The notes beneath the pieces were generated by a model. That model had not been told where the DNA came from, ran no database searches, and saw only the letters and a list, made by a program, of their open reading frames with translations. A stretch of DNA of 62,000 nucleotides from Phoronis australis (lineage: Eukaryota; Phoronida; Phoronidae). How positions within the stretch are numbered: the first letter of the stretch is position 1; the number at the start of each line of letters is the position of its first letter. The DNA lies in the NCBI GenBank assembly GCA_002633005.1, contig NMRA01000055.1, positions 7,992-69,991 on the forward strand, read 5' to 3'. The position numbers were made by a program, and so were the translations under genes. Below are positions 21,721 through 35,100 of this stretch, piece by piece.

Positions 21721-24700
21721 ACTAGCCACTTTCTGGAAAATGCAGTGTTCTCTGATTCTGTGATGTATACTAACGTATTTTCATATACATATATCCTCAA
21801 ATCCACAATGCTGCACCTTCTTAGTCCAGTGTGAGCCCCACCCATTTGTACACTACCATGGTACTAATCTCTGTTTGACTTTGAGATTATAGTAGATTGC
21901 CATTTGTCATTCTGATGCCAAATCCTACTGAACATTGCACATATTAGTGAGTTGCAACTTGCAGACATCAAAAATTTTAAAAGCCAAGTGACAAATTGTT
22001 ATGTCGGGACACAAGTCAGAAATATGTTCGTGGCCCTACATTTCCGTTTCGAAAACTTCTGTATGAATCTACCGGCACAAAAGAGGATACCGGTAGTTGA
22101 ATTCGGGACGTGGGATTTGCAAATTGGTCAATATCAAACTCATTGCAGGTCAGCGTTACACTTGAGCTAATCAAACCAATGTTGTTTGTTTCACTGGAGA
22201 CCATATTTTGGTGTGTGGTTTTTTGGTAATGACTCAAGCCGAGGGTGTACATGTTTGTGTAGTTGCCGTTCCTCTCTGTGGCTGGTAGTCATCCGTTTTA
22301 AATCATCATCACCACCTCCACCTTACCATGGGCCAGGCAATGGGTCACTCATATTTATACAACTGTTCAAACAATAAGCTATTTGTAGTGTGGTGCTATT
22401 TAACATATTCAGATATATTTGGTAACTAAGGTAAGTCTACACCATTTAAATATTGACGCCTGGATACCATTTACTTGTAGTCATGGATTGTGAACCTTTG
22501 TTAACTCTTAGCTTCATATTTTATAGTTTTCAATACAGTGCAGGTATTTTCCCATCCAAACAAGGTGCTTCTGAAAATCTGTTACTCAAAAACGTGTGAA
22601 TTTTGTTCATTTTGGCTTGAGATGTATGGGTTTCACAAAGAAACAAGTGTTTTCAAGGGATTCTCAATCCTCTAAATGAAGGGTGGAAGAGAGCATTAAA
22701 CTGAGCATAGACATTTAAACGTAAAAATTTGAAACTTCTGAGTTGGGCGTTAAGCCCATCATGATAATGTTAACCCAGAGGAGCATCATCTATTATTTTC
22801 AGACTCCCCAATGACTGATACTCTTAATTTATTCCGTTAATGCTGAAAAATCTTTAAAATTGTGTGACCACTATTTTTCAAAATTGTCATTAATGGACTA
22901 CACTAGGTTCATGCAGCTAGTTGTTGATTGTACTTCATTCAGGTGTAGACAAGTATAAGCTACAAAATTATTCAAGTACATGTCGGATTGATTGAAATTT
23001 GGTCATTTAAATGTTTTTTTATTGATCTACAAAGAAGCTGACTGAATGCGACATACTTAAGCCAGCATTTAGTAGTTTTGAACATAGTAAATCCTGTGAA
23101 TTGATATGTCTGTCTGTTGAAGCTTAAAATTGGAGTTGCCAGTTAAACTTGTCCTGCAAGGTCGCGGTATTTAATAGTGAGGTATGTTTGGTTGCATCTT
23201 CAGCATAGATGCTTGTTATCATAACGTTGTGAAAATTCATGATGTTTTTTACCTATGAATTCAATGTGGATGAGTCTAGTTCCTTCCTTCAACTTCCGAT
23301 GCCTAAAATAGTCATACCATGTCTGTTACCTGATCCGTCTAGATGACCTAAACCCACATTACAAGCAGTCAGTAGCTAATCATTATAGTCAGTAACTAAT
23401 CATCACAGAAATGGTGGTGAAGTGGGCTGCACAACTCCACAGAAGAATGTGGACTCAGAGCTGTGAAATGCCGTTTGCCATTTAAATTTGCTCTTTAATG
23501 CGCTGATTTGAATTATGTACTTGAGATAAAAAGTGGGGAGACTACAAAAAGGGTAAATGGCATGGCAGTGATATCTGACTACTCAAGTACGTGTACCCCT
23601 CTATTCTACTTCAGATACTCAAAATACATGGAAGACTGGTGGATTTGTGTGGCTACATTACTCTGTGATATATTTTATGGACTTTATTGCATGCTTACTT
23701 GATATTTATTTTATTGACAATTAGGTCAATATAGAATTTTTCTTTCCAACTTATGATGTCTTTAATTGAAGAATGTCCAGCATAATGAACAGTATTATTC
23801 AGTGGTGCCATTCCCATGTATTTTCAAATTCCATTGTTTTGGGAATTACACGGAATTAGTCTCCCCTATTGACAGACAATAATGCCAAATACACGTCAGT
23901 GCATGCACCAGCACAAGTGGTTTTATGATTTAGATTATAGTCAAAATTTTAATTGAATCAACAAACCATATTCAGGTCCTGAATTAATTTTTTCCGATAT
24001 TAACCCAGCACAGTGTGGTGGAATACTGGCAAAGTCAGGCACCAATACAAGAATTTTTCCATGATAAAGTTTGCTCAAAATACCTAGTTATTTCCACCAA
24101 TTTTCACATGGGAATAACACTAATACACTGCTCAATCAAGTACTAAACTTATGTGAAACAGCCATTGACAATAACAAAGCCTTTGATGCTTATTGGTTCA
24201 ATGTTGGTTAGACTGTCAATCAATGTATTATTATCTCCACCTGTAGGTTTGTAGGCTAGGGGCCAAATGTCACTCAGGGCTTGTAACTCATTTTGCTGTG
24301 TCATGCAATGTCATGATATTTTATTTGCTTTTGTTTGAGGAGCTGTTGTCATCAATGTTTGGTCACTACTTCAGAAAATATTCTCTGTCAGTTAATTGTG
24401 TTTTCAAGAAAAAACATTGATTTGCAGTGTGTGGACCATTAAAATAAACATCTTTATTTCAATCTGACCTTAATGGATGTTTTCATTGTGAGGCTACCAT
24501 CTTTTTAAATGTAACTGCTGATTTGAGAAATTAAAGTGTTCTGAGGAGCAACATTTTGCAAAATCGAATGAAAGTTTAGCTGGATTAGGTCGAATACTGA
24601 ACCAAATACACCAGCAACCACTGTAACCCGGACAGCTATTATGCCAATGAACAGTGAATGATAAGACATAAAAAATTCATTGACGAATCAGTCACTAAAA

Positions 24701-27114
24701 GCTCGTCATCAGATTACAGAATCTCAAATAACTCAACAAGAACGGTAAGCCGAAGCGAGAAAACAATTTAGGATTAGCCCTTGAGGAGATCTATTTGCAT
24801 ACCAAATTTGAGAACATTCGGTCAAAGGTTGGCTGAGCTGGAGGTTCAAAAACGTTATTGGAAAAATCGAATGGCCGTCACAGCCCCATGTTGCATTTGA
24901 TTTTGCCCAAAAAGGAGAGTATATCAGGTATCAACTATATAAACAGTACTTAATTTTAAAATTGACCTGAAAAAAGTTTGATCTTTGGTACAAATGTGAT
25001 GGGCAACTGGAATGGAACTGGAAATAAGTCGATAAAAGGACAGTCATCTCACCAGTAAATTTTGAATATTTTGAGAACGATGAGTCACAGCAAGAAATGT
25101 ATGGCACATCACAGGTAGCAAAATTGACAAGATGTACCCATAGACTGATTTTCAGAAAGATCCGTCGACATGACGGAAATACGACACGAAAATCTCATGA
25201 ATTAAAAAGCAGCCTCTGGAAAATCTCAAAGAACAAGAGACTGGCAAGTCCAAGAGAAAAACAAATGGCAAAAATAGGAAAATGGCTGCCGCAGTGACAT
25301 CTCACATAGATCTGCTTTCATACAAAAACAGTTGGCTTTGAACTATTCACAAGGCACCTCATGTGTAAATTTCATGTTGATTGGATAAGAAATGTGACCA
25401 GTGTAGTTGTGAACAAAGAAACAAACAAAAAGTAAACAAATGAAAAATAGATTTCATGTAAAAGCAACAGAAATGAAACTCCAAGTAAGAAAATGAAAAT
25501 GCACGCTTCTTTTACTTAATACCGTCTATTCTTTAGCTCATGGTCTTAAAATTAAGAATTTCCTAATGAAAACTTGTTGATAACTTTTTTGTTCTTTGGA
25601 TGGACCAGTCTGCTCAAATTGTTGCTTAAACACCTTTATCAGTTTCTAAAATTCTTATAAGATATCATCACTGCCATTTCGTGTTAGATGACCTGATGAG
25701 GGAACCTTTTGTGCTCTGGTGCAAGCATTATGGCCTCCATAGCATAATACGGTATGTACAAGCTTGTTGACTGGGAGTCAGTAGTCTAGCATTTGGAAAC
25801 AATCCGGTATATTTAACCTATACTGAATTGAATGTTAATGCGGCCAATTTCTCTGTTATAGGACTACCAGTCCAGACTGATGTATGTGATCTGCTAGATG
25901 CCAGATGTGTGTTTTCAAAGCTGTTATAAGTATGATTTAGTGTTAATTATACCATATACCAACTTCCTTCACAAGTGTATTTGATCTTCCATGAAGCAAG
26001 CTCATCACATCATTCTTAACCTGTGTTCAAACTTCAAATTTGTTCCGATAGTACCAGTATTTTTCTGGATTTAAAAGAAGTATGGTGCTAAGGTCTTGCT
26101 TTCTGTAGGACCAATGGAGATGTCAATGGAGTCTACTGTGAGGGGATCCCCTGTCATAGGGGATTTCGAGGCCTGACCCTCAGAATATTTGATTTTTATG
26201 TCATTTTATGTGTATCGTATTCTAGAGGCCTGGTTGAGAAATGTTAAAAGCTTGGGAGAGTCCATGCAGACATTATTTGAAAGCTTCAGTGAAACCAAGA
26301 AGCTGAGGACCATCTGTGGTGCAGCCCTCCAACTATGCAGCTTATGTAGTGGTTCTTTGAGGGCAACATAGTGTTGCCAAGACTGAGTGCTGTATCTGTC
26401 ATTATCCTTTGCATTGTTATTCATTGATAATGTGTGATTGCTTAACGAAGTGGATTTGCATCACAATGTTTGCATTACGTCTTGAAGTGTGTCATACAGA
26501 TTATCTCAAACGTTATACACTAAAAATTCTGTTTTTGCAATATTTCACATATGTCTTACAAAATACCCTATCTTCATTCTCAGGAAATTTTAAGTATGAA
26601 ATATGTAACATGTAGCAAGAAAAAAAGATTTTGCAATGCCACCTCCAATCATGTTTTTAAACATACTTAAAATCCAAGTTCCAAAGGTTGCACTGAGAAC
26701 AGTCATTCATAGCCCTGCAGTCTCCCGCCAAGCATGTGCACTCCCGTGTGTACCCACAATTCACAATCCTTTATTCACTGAGTCACCATAATATTGAGGC
26801 AACGAGATTTATAAAGCATAAAAAGAAGACTCGAAAAACGAAGACAAAACATAGTTTTTGATCCTGAGGAACTTGTGTATCTTTGTAAATATGACAGTTC
26901 ATACCTTGTGATGAATGCACTGATCCATCTCCGCTCAGCATTTGGCACATTGTTTTTGCAAACACAGAGGAGTTGTAAAAACAGATAAATCTACTCATTC
27001 ATTTCATCGGTAATCTGACGTTCCTCTGTTTTGATCTCATGCTCATATTGCACTTTAACCAAAGATACTCGATTTCTATTCTCCATTTGATGACTGGCTT
27101 AGACTCGACATTCA
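21721..27114. other. Long AT-rich stretch without recognised gene
   Basis: Open frames are short and lack motifs. I saw no conserved exon, terminal inverted repeats or tandem arrays. It may be an intron of the FRRS1-like gene if its first exon lies near 18.4 kb, or simply intergenic. Confidence 0.4.
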
Positions 27115-27460
27115 CATGTTGTATACCACAATGCCCTGTTGACCTACTCATGTTGTATACCACAATGCCCTGTTGACCTACTCATGTTGTATACCACAAT
27201 GCCCTGTTGGCCTACTCATGTTGTATACCTCAATGTCCTGTTGACCTACTCATGTTGTATACCTCAATGTCCTGTTGACCTACTCATGTTGTATACCACA
27301 ATGCCCTGTTGACTTTCTCATGTTGTATACCACAATGCCCTGTTGACCTACTCATGTTGTATACCACAATGCCCTGTTGACCTACTCATGTTGTATACCT
27401 CAATGCCCTGTTGACCTACTCATGTTGTATACCACAATGTCCTGTTGACCTACTCATGTT
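27115..27460. repeat. 34-bp minisatellite, 10 copies
   Basis: Units of 34 bases beginning CATGTTGTATACC run from 27115 to 27454 with a six-base partial unit after them. Variants are mostly A/T at the CCAC/CCTC position and C/T in TGCCC/TGTCC, which alternate between units. The array ends 1.4 kb before the FRRS1-like start codon. Confidence 0.95.
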
Positions 27461-27534
27461 AACTCCTACTCTGATCTAGTTCTACTCCAGGCATTGAAAG
27501 TCGACCTAAAACAATACGTTTCAGTGAATTAATG

Positions 27535-27662
27535 TAGATTATTGCATGGCGAAGTCGTTATCCCCCGTTATATAGAGCCCGAGTGGACTTTGGAGAATTA
27601 TCGCCAAATTCTCCAAAGTCCATACATAAGGGGGATGACGACTAAGAACATGTAATAATCTA
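27535..27662. mobile_element. 128-bp foldback MITE
   Basis: The whole segment folds on itself. The inner 16-bp arms 27584-27599 and 27607-27622 are perfect; outer arms pair GTCGTTATCCCCC (27554) with GGGGGATGACGAC (27629-27641), and the ends pair TAGATTATT with AATAATCTA. Ends carry TA, compatible with a TA target site. Confidence 0.8.
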
Positions 27663-28213
27663 TTTATACCACATACTGAACAAGAAACATTGCAATGAAT
27701 CGATCTACCTTTCTCGACTCGCCTTGGCTTTGTAACTACTTTCTATGTCAGAGGCCCGGGGTCGGAGGTCGTGACCTTTTAAGAAAAGCCGAGCTATTTT
27801 TATCGAATAATGCTTATACTCAAAAGCAATTGAAAATTTAAACAAAATAGAAATAAAGTGAATCTATAAATTAAGGTTTAGCAACTATTATATATAGCTT
27901 ACTACACATTTTATCATGCTAAGCTTCGACCGGGAAAATATCGTCTGCCAAAGTAGGTTACCACTAGTAACTGACTATAATGCTCAAGTCAAAGGATCCC
28001 GACGACACGATACCCGCATTCAAATTGGAGATTGGTGAGTTACAAGTGAGAGAACACGAGAGAAAAATTTCACTGAATCAAAATATTGTTTTTATGAAAA
28101 TTATGCATCTTATTTTTCATAGTGTATAAATGTCGGTGCAATGCCCTTTGCTGAACATGCGATTGTTGCGCATGCTCATTTAAGTATTCTATTTTCACGT
28201 TGGATGACGTCAG
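27663..28213. other. Upstream region of the FRRS1-like gene; possible first-exon donor
   Basis: No motif recognised. A strong donor sequence, GAGATTG|GTGAGT, lies at 28034/28035, 867 bases before the acceptor of coding exon 1. It is the nearer of two candidates for the end of a 5' untranslated exon. Confidence 0.35.
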
Positions 28214-28285
28214 CCACTGAGTGGTGTAGTGGTAAAGTCGGCAACTCGAAACTCTCGAGGCCCGGGTTCGAATCCGGCCTCGGTT
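28214..28285 (+). repeat. tRNA-like sequence, probably a SINE head
   Basis: A-box-like TGGTGTAGTGGTA (28223) and a perfect B box GGTTCGAATCC (28265-28275) are spaced as in a tRNA. The T stem mispairs after CCGG and no clean acceptor stem forms, so a functional tRNA is unlikely. RNA polymerase III could still start here. Confidence 0.6.
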
Positions 28286-28297
28286 TCCCGCCAAAAT

Positions 28298-28319
28298 GTT
28301 ATCTCACTAGTGAGATAAC
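28298..28319. repeat. Perfect 22-bp palindrome
   Basis: GTTATCTCAC-TA-GTGAGATAAC reads the same on both strands with no spacer, 13 bases after the tRNA-like sequence. It may be the hairpin part of the same retroposon. Confidence 0.9.
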
Positions 28320-28901
28320 TTTATGGGTTATTACACGGTTGCATCTGCCATTCGAGGCTAATATTGTGGTATAAAGTTTATTACGCTCTGCATATTTAGT
28401 CGGCATTAGTGAGTGTTGAAGTATAGGTTATATTGACCAAAACCATGTTTTCTGCTGATAATCAATAGAAAACCTTCAGATTTTGATGACTGGTGATGTT
28501 TTTGGCTTTTTCTCAGCTTCAACAAATCGACTTAAAGTTGAACTTAGGAACACGAGTTCTCACTACAAATGATTAACCGATAATTCCTATTTGTTTTGAG
28601 GTGAATTGTGAAGTTTTCATTTAAAAATGGTTTCATTAAAATCAACCGGGGGGGGGGGGNGGGGGCCAATGCTATGAATGTACCTTTTTGAAGAATGAAA
28701 TTTTGACTTAAAATGGTGGCAGTGTAATAATAATAATACCACATAAATATAAAAATATTAATTTTAAAAACACCTGGTCTTTTTTTCAGAAACATTACAC
28801 TTTTACTAGTTGACATATTAACCTGTTTTTTGATGTGTGAGTTAGAATGTAAGTCACTAAATAAAGTTTCAGATAACCTTATCACGTCTGATCATTTTCA
28901 G
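28320..28901. other. Sequence directly upstream of coding exon 1
   Basis: Includes a G18-type tract broken by an N at 28660 and ends in the polypyrimidine/acceptor tcattttcag. No TATA-like promoter evidence; probably the 3' part of a 5' UTR intron. Confidence 0.5.
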
Positions 28902-29101
28902 GAAGATGTTGCCTGCAGTCACCATTGTGCTGTTGTCCTTGGTAGTCTCCATTGTTGATGGCACATCGCGTGGAGCTGTTGACCCAGATGCCTGTGAGGA
29001 TATGCTTCCTAAGCATGGCACCAACCTGCCTCAAACTGGACAGTCGCCTTATACAATAGAAACTGACAAGTCAACCTACACCTCTGGGTCCAAGATCACT
29101 G
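28902..29101 (+). CDS. FRRS1: FRRS1-like coding exon 1: start codon, signal peptide, start of Reeler
   Basis: The ATG at 28906 follows the acceptor tcattttcag and four untranslated bases (gaag), so at least one 5' non-coding exon lies upstream. Residues 1-65 are encoded. MLPAVTIVLLSLVVSIVDG is a typical signal peptide, followed by DPDACEDMLPKHG, the usual Reeler opening with its first cysteine (C30). The donor is G|GTGAGT, phase 1. Reading past the donor stops at 29230-29232, so splicing is required. Confidence 0.92.
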
Positions 29102-32100
29102 GTGAGTTGGAGTCACAGGCATGTTCAGGGGTCGTGCGCTCTTTTGAACTTTTTAAATCACTTCACAAAGTATTTAATTTTAATAAAATTACATACTGTA
29201 AAATTTCTCCCATTGGGACACTGAAAAATTGAAAAATTGCTCAAAGTCATAGCTTGTCCCAAGTTCTAGAAATGGAAAGACAGCATATGTACCCATTCTG
29301 TAGATTAAACGCATATGGTCCAAAATTTGAGAAATATAGTGAATGCCAAAATCACCCTGTTACAGAATAAAGAGAATTCAATATTTGCAGGAGTTTTGCT
29401 GTCTCAAATTGGAGAACTTTTTCACCCTAACTTGTTTAGAAATGTAGTTTGAATTACCCACATGAAGCTCACGCGAGTGGAAAGTTGCCTAATGCCTTCA
29501 GAGAGGGAAATTTTTTTGGCAGGAAAATTTTCCTGGTCACAACCAATTCCAACCCGAGTCGCCAACCTGCATCAGCAATGCTTCAGATACTAGCCAAGTT
29601 TGATGTTTCGTAGAAGTGATGGTAACCTTGAGGGGAATTTTTGGACTTGATGATGGGAACTTTGTGTGATTTTCAAACATTTTTCATAGATTGAGTTGAA
29701 AGGTAATTTCAGTTCTGTGGCTAGAATTTAGTGCTTGCAACATGCACAATGAACACTTCAGTGTGATGATTGAGATGGAGACCAGTTACTGGTCTCACTT
29801 GTTCTTCACTTACAATATATTGAGACGCTGTTGTAACTAATTTGTAATGGTCTTTGAACTCTTGGGAACTCTTTCAAACTGTTTTAATCTTTTGATGACT
29901 TATTTATGTTGACATCGTGTCGCTTTATCCATGTCATAAAGTTATGGGTCTCCATGAAATCTGATGTTGGCGAAGTATCCACTTGTGTCCTTTTCGGGTT
30001 TCATCTATGATTAAATTGTAATCTTGTCGTTACTTTACATCGGAATTCCACTTTATTCTAATAGGGCTCCCCTCTCATGCACTTTGTAGGCCACTTAATT
30101 GCTCTTTAGAGCAGTGTTCGTTTGCACACACACATACATCTGTAGAAACGCACCTTTCATCAAAACCAAATCTTTTTTGATTTAAAGACCCTGTACGCCT
30201 ATGATACTTATTACCATGTTGTTCCTTCCATACTTACGCACATCTAGTTGTAAACAAACTGATACAATCAGGGGAAAATGATAGGATATTTACTAACACC
30301 CTGTTAAGTTGTATGTGAATGTTTTTCGAGTCGTGAAAATGAATATTTATGAATAGCTGACTTTCGAAATAGGTGTGCCATATTGAAATTCACTAACATT
30401 CCTGATGGCGATCAGGTCTTTGGTGGACAAGCATTCAACACCACCTACAGATGCAGACTGGAATTTTCAACCTGCTGTACCTGTTAAAGGACATTCCAAC
30501 AATTTATAATGCTGCCTAATTTCCACTGCTGTGCAGTGGGTTGTATTAAATGTCTTACAAAAAAGTCAAACGACCACTTTTAAAATATCAATGGATGAAA
30601 AAGAATATCATGTTGCACACATTTTCCTGTGCAAAGAACATCATGTTGCACACATTTTCCTGTGCAAAGAACATCATATTGCACACATTTTCCTGTGCAA
30701 AGAACATCATGTTGCACACATTTTATTGTGCAAAGAACATCATGTTGCACACATTTTCTTGTGCAAAGAACATGTTGCACACATTTTCCTGTGCAAAGAA
30801 CATCATATTGCACACATTATCCTGTGCAAAGAACATCATGCTGCACACATTTTCCTGTGCAAAGAACATCATGTTGCACACATTTTCCTGTGCAAAGAAC
30901 ATCATGTTGCACACATTTTCCTGTGCAAAGAACATAATGTTGCACACATTTTCCTGTGCAAAGAACATCATGTTGCACACATTTTCCTGTGCAAAGAACA
31001 TCATGTTGCACACATTTTCCTGTGCAAAAAATATCTGTGACAAAGCCAGGGGCTACGGCTGATAACGCGGGAGAATTTTGATCTCAACCGACGTCAAAAA
31101 CTTAAACAAACTAAATTAGTGAACTTAAACTAATTAATAACCAATGCGAATGGCTCATAGTGGAATCTATTCCCCTTCTTTTAACTTAAAAAGAAGTGCT
31201 ATGAAGTACTGGTATTTGAATTTCTGTCCGCCAAATCTGAGTTAGAATCAACTGGAAGTCACTTTTGTGCTCTTAGTACATTAGAGAGCTCCAATTTGAA
31301 AAGTCCTCTATAGCACATGCAACAGTCATGTGTGTGCAATGACACAATTTTGTTGTGAGTACAAATTCGTCAGTGCACGCGCATCTCTCGGAGGTCAACA
31401 AAGCCAGGATTTTGCCTTTAAAAATTTCGACAAAAGATGCAAGATCCTTTTGAAAAATAATTTTTTTGTAACTTAGAATGAGAGTTTTTGGCTGGCAATG
31501 TTCTCGGTATGTGTCAGTTTCAGCTGCGCTGCCATTTTTATGCTCTGCAATAGAATACAATGTCCCCTGCAATAACCGCACCTACTCTGTAGCTTGAAAC
31601 TGATCCAGTTTCTGCATTTAAAAGCGTGCCTAATACTGTTTTGAAAATATGTGCAGTGGGAACTGAAATTCTCAAAAGTAGAAGGTGGGTGTTTAGCCAA
31701 CAGTGAGTATTTAATGCGAAATTTAGAAGTAGGGGGTGGGCGATTACATGAGTATGGGTTTAACCCAGGAGATTACGGTAATTCATAATTCTGGGGAACA
31801 AGGATGAACAAATTAAATGCACAAATTGAAATGAATCAGTTTTGTTGTATGGTTTTTAACTGGTCATCTCTTGGTTGCAGTAACCTTAAAGACTACTAGT
31901 GGTTCCAGTTTCAAGGGGTTCCTCATCCAAGCACGGGTCGTTGGCTCCACCACTGCACAGGGAATGTTCGATGTCGTTCCTGGAACAAAAAGACTGTGCA
32001 CGGTAACATAGTCAAATACAGTCTGTGTTGGTTTGTTCTTGTATTATATAATATGTCAATATTTCTAATATTACAACTAAATCTCACTTTGTTAGGACAC

Positions 32101-35100
32101 AACAATGTGCAAACTGGTGAAATTTCATTTTCTTAGTTTTCCATAAATGATACATAATGTCAAAATGACAATTTGCCATGTTCAAGATCTTCACCTAAAG
32201 CTACCAAAATAAAAATATTTTGAAAAAACCTGGTCATTCACAACATTGTTAGAAGCCCTTTAAAATCTAAGAGAATGCTATTTTGGCAATTTTGTCCAAA
32301 ATTGTTGGGATTTCACCATGGGTTTTTTTAAACAATATATTAATAAAGCACAAAAATAGTCCCAGGTGATCATTGCATTGGGCCCACATGTATGGCCTGC
32401 GCATGTTTTGGTACAACATGTACCTGACAACATGTTCCAGACCGCCTGCAATTATTTTTTTTAACTCTTGGTAATTGCAAAGATTTTTCAAATTGCTGAC
32501 ATTTAACTTTTGTGTATTATATTGCTTGATCTTGCCAAACTCGCATGAACCAGCTCCACATACCACACCGCTGGTCTCAACATTTCGGCTAATTTCCATT
32601 GTCTTCCATAGGGTGACAAAGCACTTACGCACGATGGTAATGTTTCTCCCTTTGGTTCTACCCTCAAGCTGACTTGGACTGCTCCTACGCCTGCTGTTGG
32701 CCACATCGAGTTTCGGTAAGACTGGAGATGGACGGGAGGGATTGATCGTGATCTGTAGTTATCTTCGGTACTTTCATTGCTCAAGGTTTGGTAATGATGA
32801 AGGAACAGCTTGCCTCACTATGCGAGTTATTAACATGTTTTGCATATTCAAGTCTACTTAATTGTCGAAGTTCTCTTTTTTTCGCTTTTAGTTTGATCAG
32901 TTTTGCTGCAAATGATGGAAACTTGACCAAATGTTGTTTTATGACATCTACACAGTGCAAACCAAGCAAATAATAAAATATTTTTTGCTTGGTTTATTAA
33001 TTTTTTTGGAAAAGCTCAATTGCAAGTGTTCTTCACATTACATAATAATGTGGTTAATAATTAGGTATCTAATAAAGACATTTAATTGTACAGTAAAGCA
33101 ACCTGACATTCATAATGTTTCAAAAGTTGTGTGAATACTGTGTTTGTAATACATTTCAAACTATGTGTCATTTGAATTCTGTTAGGGTGTTTCACAGTCT
33201 GGAACAGTCAAAAGAAATATTCTTCTGTATATAGTACACATTAAACGTATTGTAAACAAAGTTACTCAGAACTCTGTCATGATGTCATGACCCAGGAAAA
33301 CTTTGTTGTTATGAATGTTGTCTGACATGGCTAGGAATGACCAGAAATTTACCACGTAGTTAACAGGCAGTTTACGCTATTCTGTAATTAGGATTTTGCT
33401 GCATACGTAGTAAAGTCGTGATGGAAGAGGTATTTTATCGGACTATTTCTGACATGTACCGTGTGTATTGCACTGTTTTGTTAGATGTAGTGAGGAATTT
33501 AAGTTATAATTAAGGATCAGTTTTCAATAAATTAAATTAGACCTTTCACTGTCATAAAGTTGATCTCATTGTATTCATTAGTGTTATGGGATTGTATTTC
33601 CGCCTGCAACTCAAGAAAACATTTCAGACTTAATTTAGATGGGCCAATCGTAAAATTGCATGAAGAACATCAGAAACCTATCAGTGGCTCCTGAGAATTT
33701 TTTATATTTCATTGAGGCTGGCCATCCTAAACTTTTGAATTCGAAAACAGCGCTTGTATTCATTACCTGTGACTTGAGATGGTAATGGAAATGGAATCGT
33801 ATAGATATGACGAGACTGCTAGTTTTATTGATTAGAAGGACAAATTCGATTTTGATTTTTAGTGAGCTTAATTGGGCACAATGTTGCTTTAACTTCATGA
33901 ATGCAACCATGTGTCTTCTAAAAAAACATGGAGGTATGTGACAGAAGTTAGATCTTCTGAGATGCAAGGTTGGTACTCTTAAAAAATGATAAAAAAGCGA
34001 GAAGCTTGTCTCTTCTGTTTTTAGCGTGACATTTGTACAGGAATTGAAAACGTTTTGGGTCGCGGAAAAGTCAGCTGTCGTCCAAGATCCTACCGCGCCG
34101 CCACTCACCACTAGTATCCCAGCCACTGTAAGTACTTGCCTCTGTCATGACTGACTTAATTGGTTATTCTTAGAGGACAATCTCATCAGTTTCGCACAAA
34201 CATAATTGCCGAAATTGTGCTGTTGTCATTTGTCTAAGACTTAATTGTTGTGAATGACCCACAAATTTCCAAAATATTGCCTGCTGGTGGCTATAATACA
34301 GAACTTGAATAAGATGTGGTAATGATACACATGTGTGCAGCCTGGTTAGGGAAACTCGCTTTGATGTGTGGGGTGGGAAACTGAGTGATGTATGAAACAT
34401 TGGGGTCATAACTGTAAATTGAAAGTGACTAGGAGAGGGGAAGGGGGGATGTGTGCTCCCATTCTCGTCGTCCCCTCCATGTAGTAAACCATAAACTACA
34501 TTTATGATAGCAGCTTGTGAAGGGACAAAATAATGCTGTACCCTGTGCACTTACTGCCAGTTGACAGTGTCAGGCATAAATAGTGTACCCTGTGCACTTA
34601 CTGCCAGTTGACAGTGTCAGGCATAAATTGTGTACCCTGTGCACTTACTGCCAGTTGACAGTGTCAAGCATAAATAGTGTGCCCTGTGCACTTACTGCCA
34701 GTTGACAGTGTCCGGCATAAATAGTGTACCCTGTGCACTTACTGCCAGTTGACAGTGTCAAGCATAAATAGTGTGCCCTGTGCACTTACTGCCAGTTGAC
34801 AGTGTCAGGCATAATTAGTGTGCCCCTTGCACTTACTGCCAGTTGACAGTGTCAAGCATAAGTAGTGTACCCTGTGCACTTACAGCCAGTTGACAGTGTC
34901 AGGCACAAATAGTGTGCCCTGTGCACTTACTGCCAGTTGACAGTGTCAAGCATAAATAGTGTACCCTGTGCACGTACTGCCAGTTGACAGTGTCAGGCAT
35001 AAATAGTGTGCCCTGTGCACTTACTGCCAGTTGACAGTGTCAAGCAATAATTATGTGATGATGCCACTGAGGAACACTAGTGAGTAATTTTATGTAGTCA

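Noticed and set aside
28214-28285. Functional tRNA gene
   Set aside because: The boxes are good, but the T stem mispairs and no acceptor stem forms, so I list it as tRNA-like.
30531-31062. 169-170 codon repeat proteins (11-residue repeats) on both strands
   Set aside because: They come from a 33-bp minisatellite lying wholly inside intron 1 of the FRRS1-like gene, are equally open in other frames, and match no repeat-protein family.
34537-35045. CRISPR-like array
   Set aside because: The 47-bp units are head-to-tail with no unique spacers, and the window is eukaryotic. The same applies to the 34-bp array at 27115-27460.
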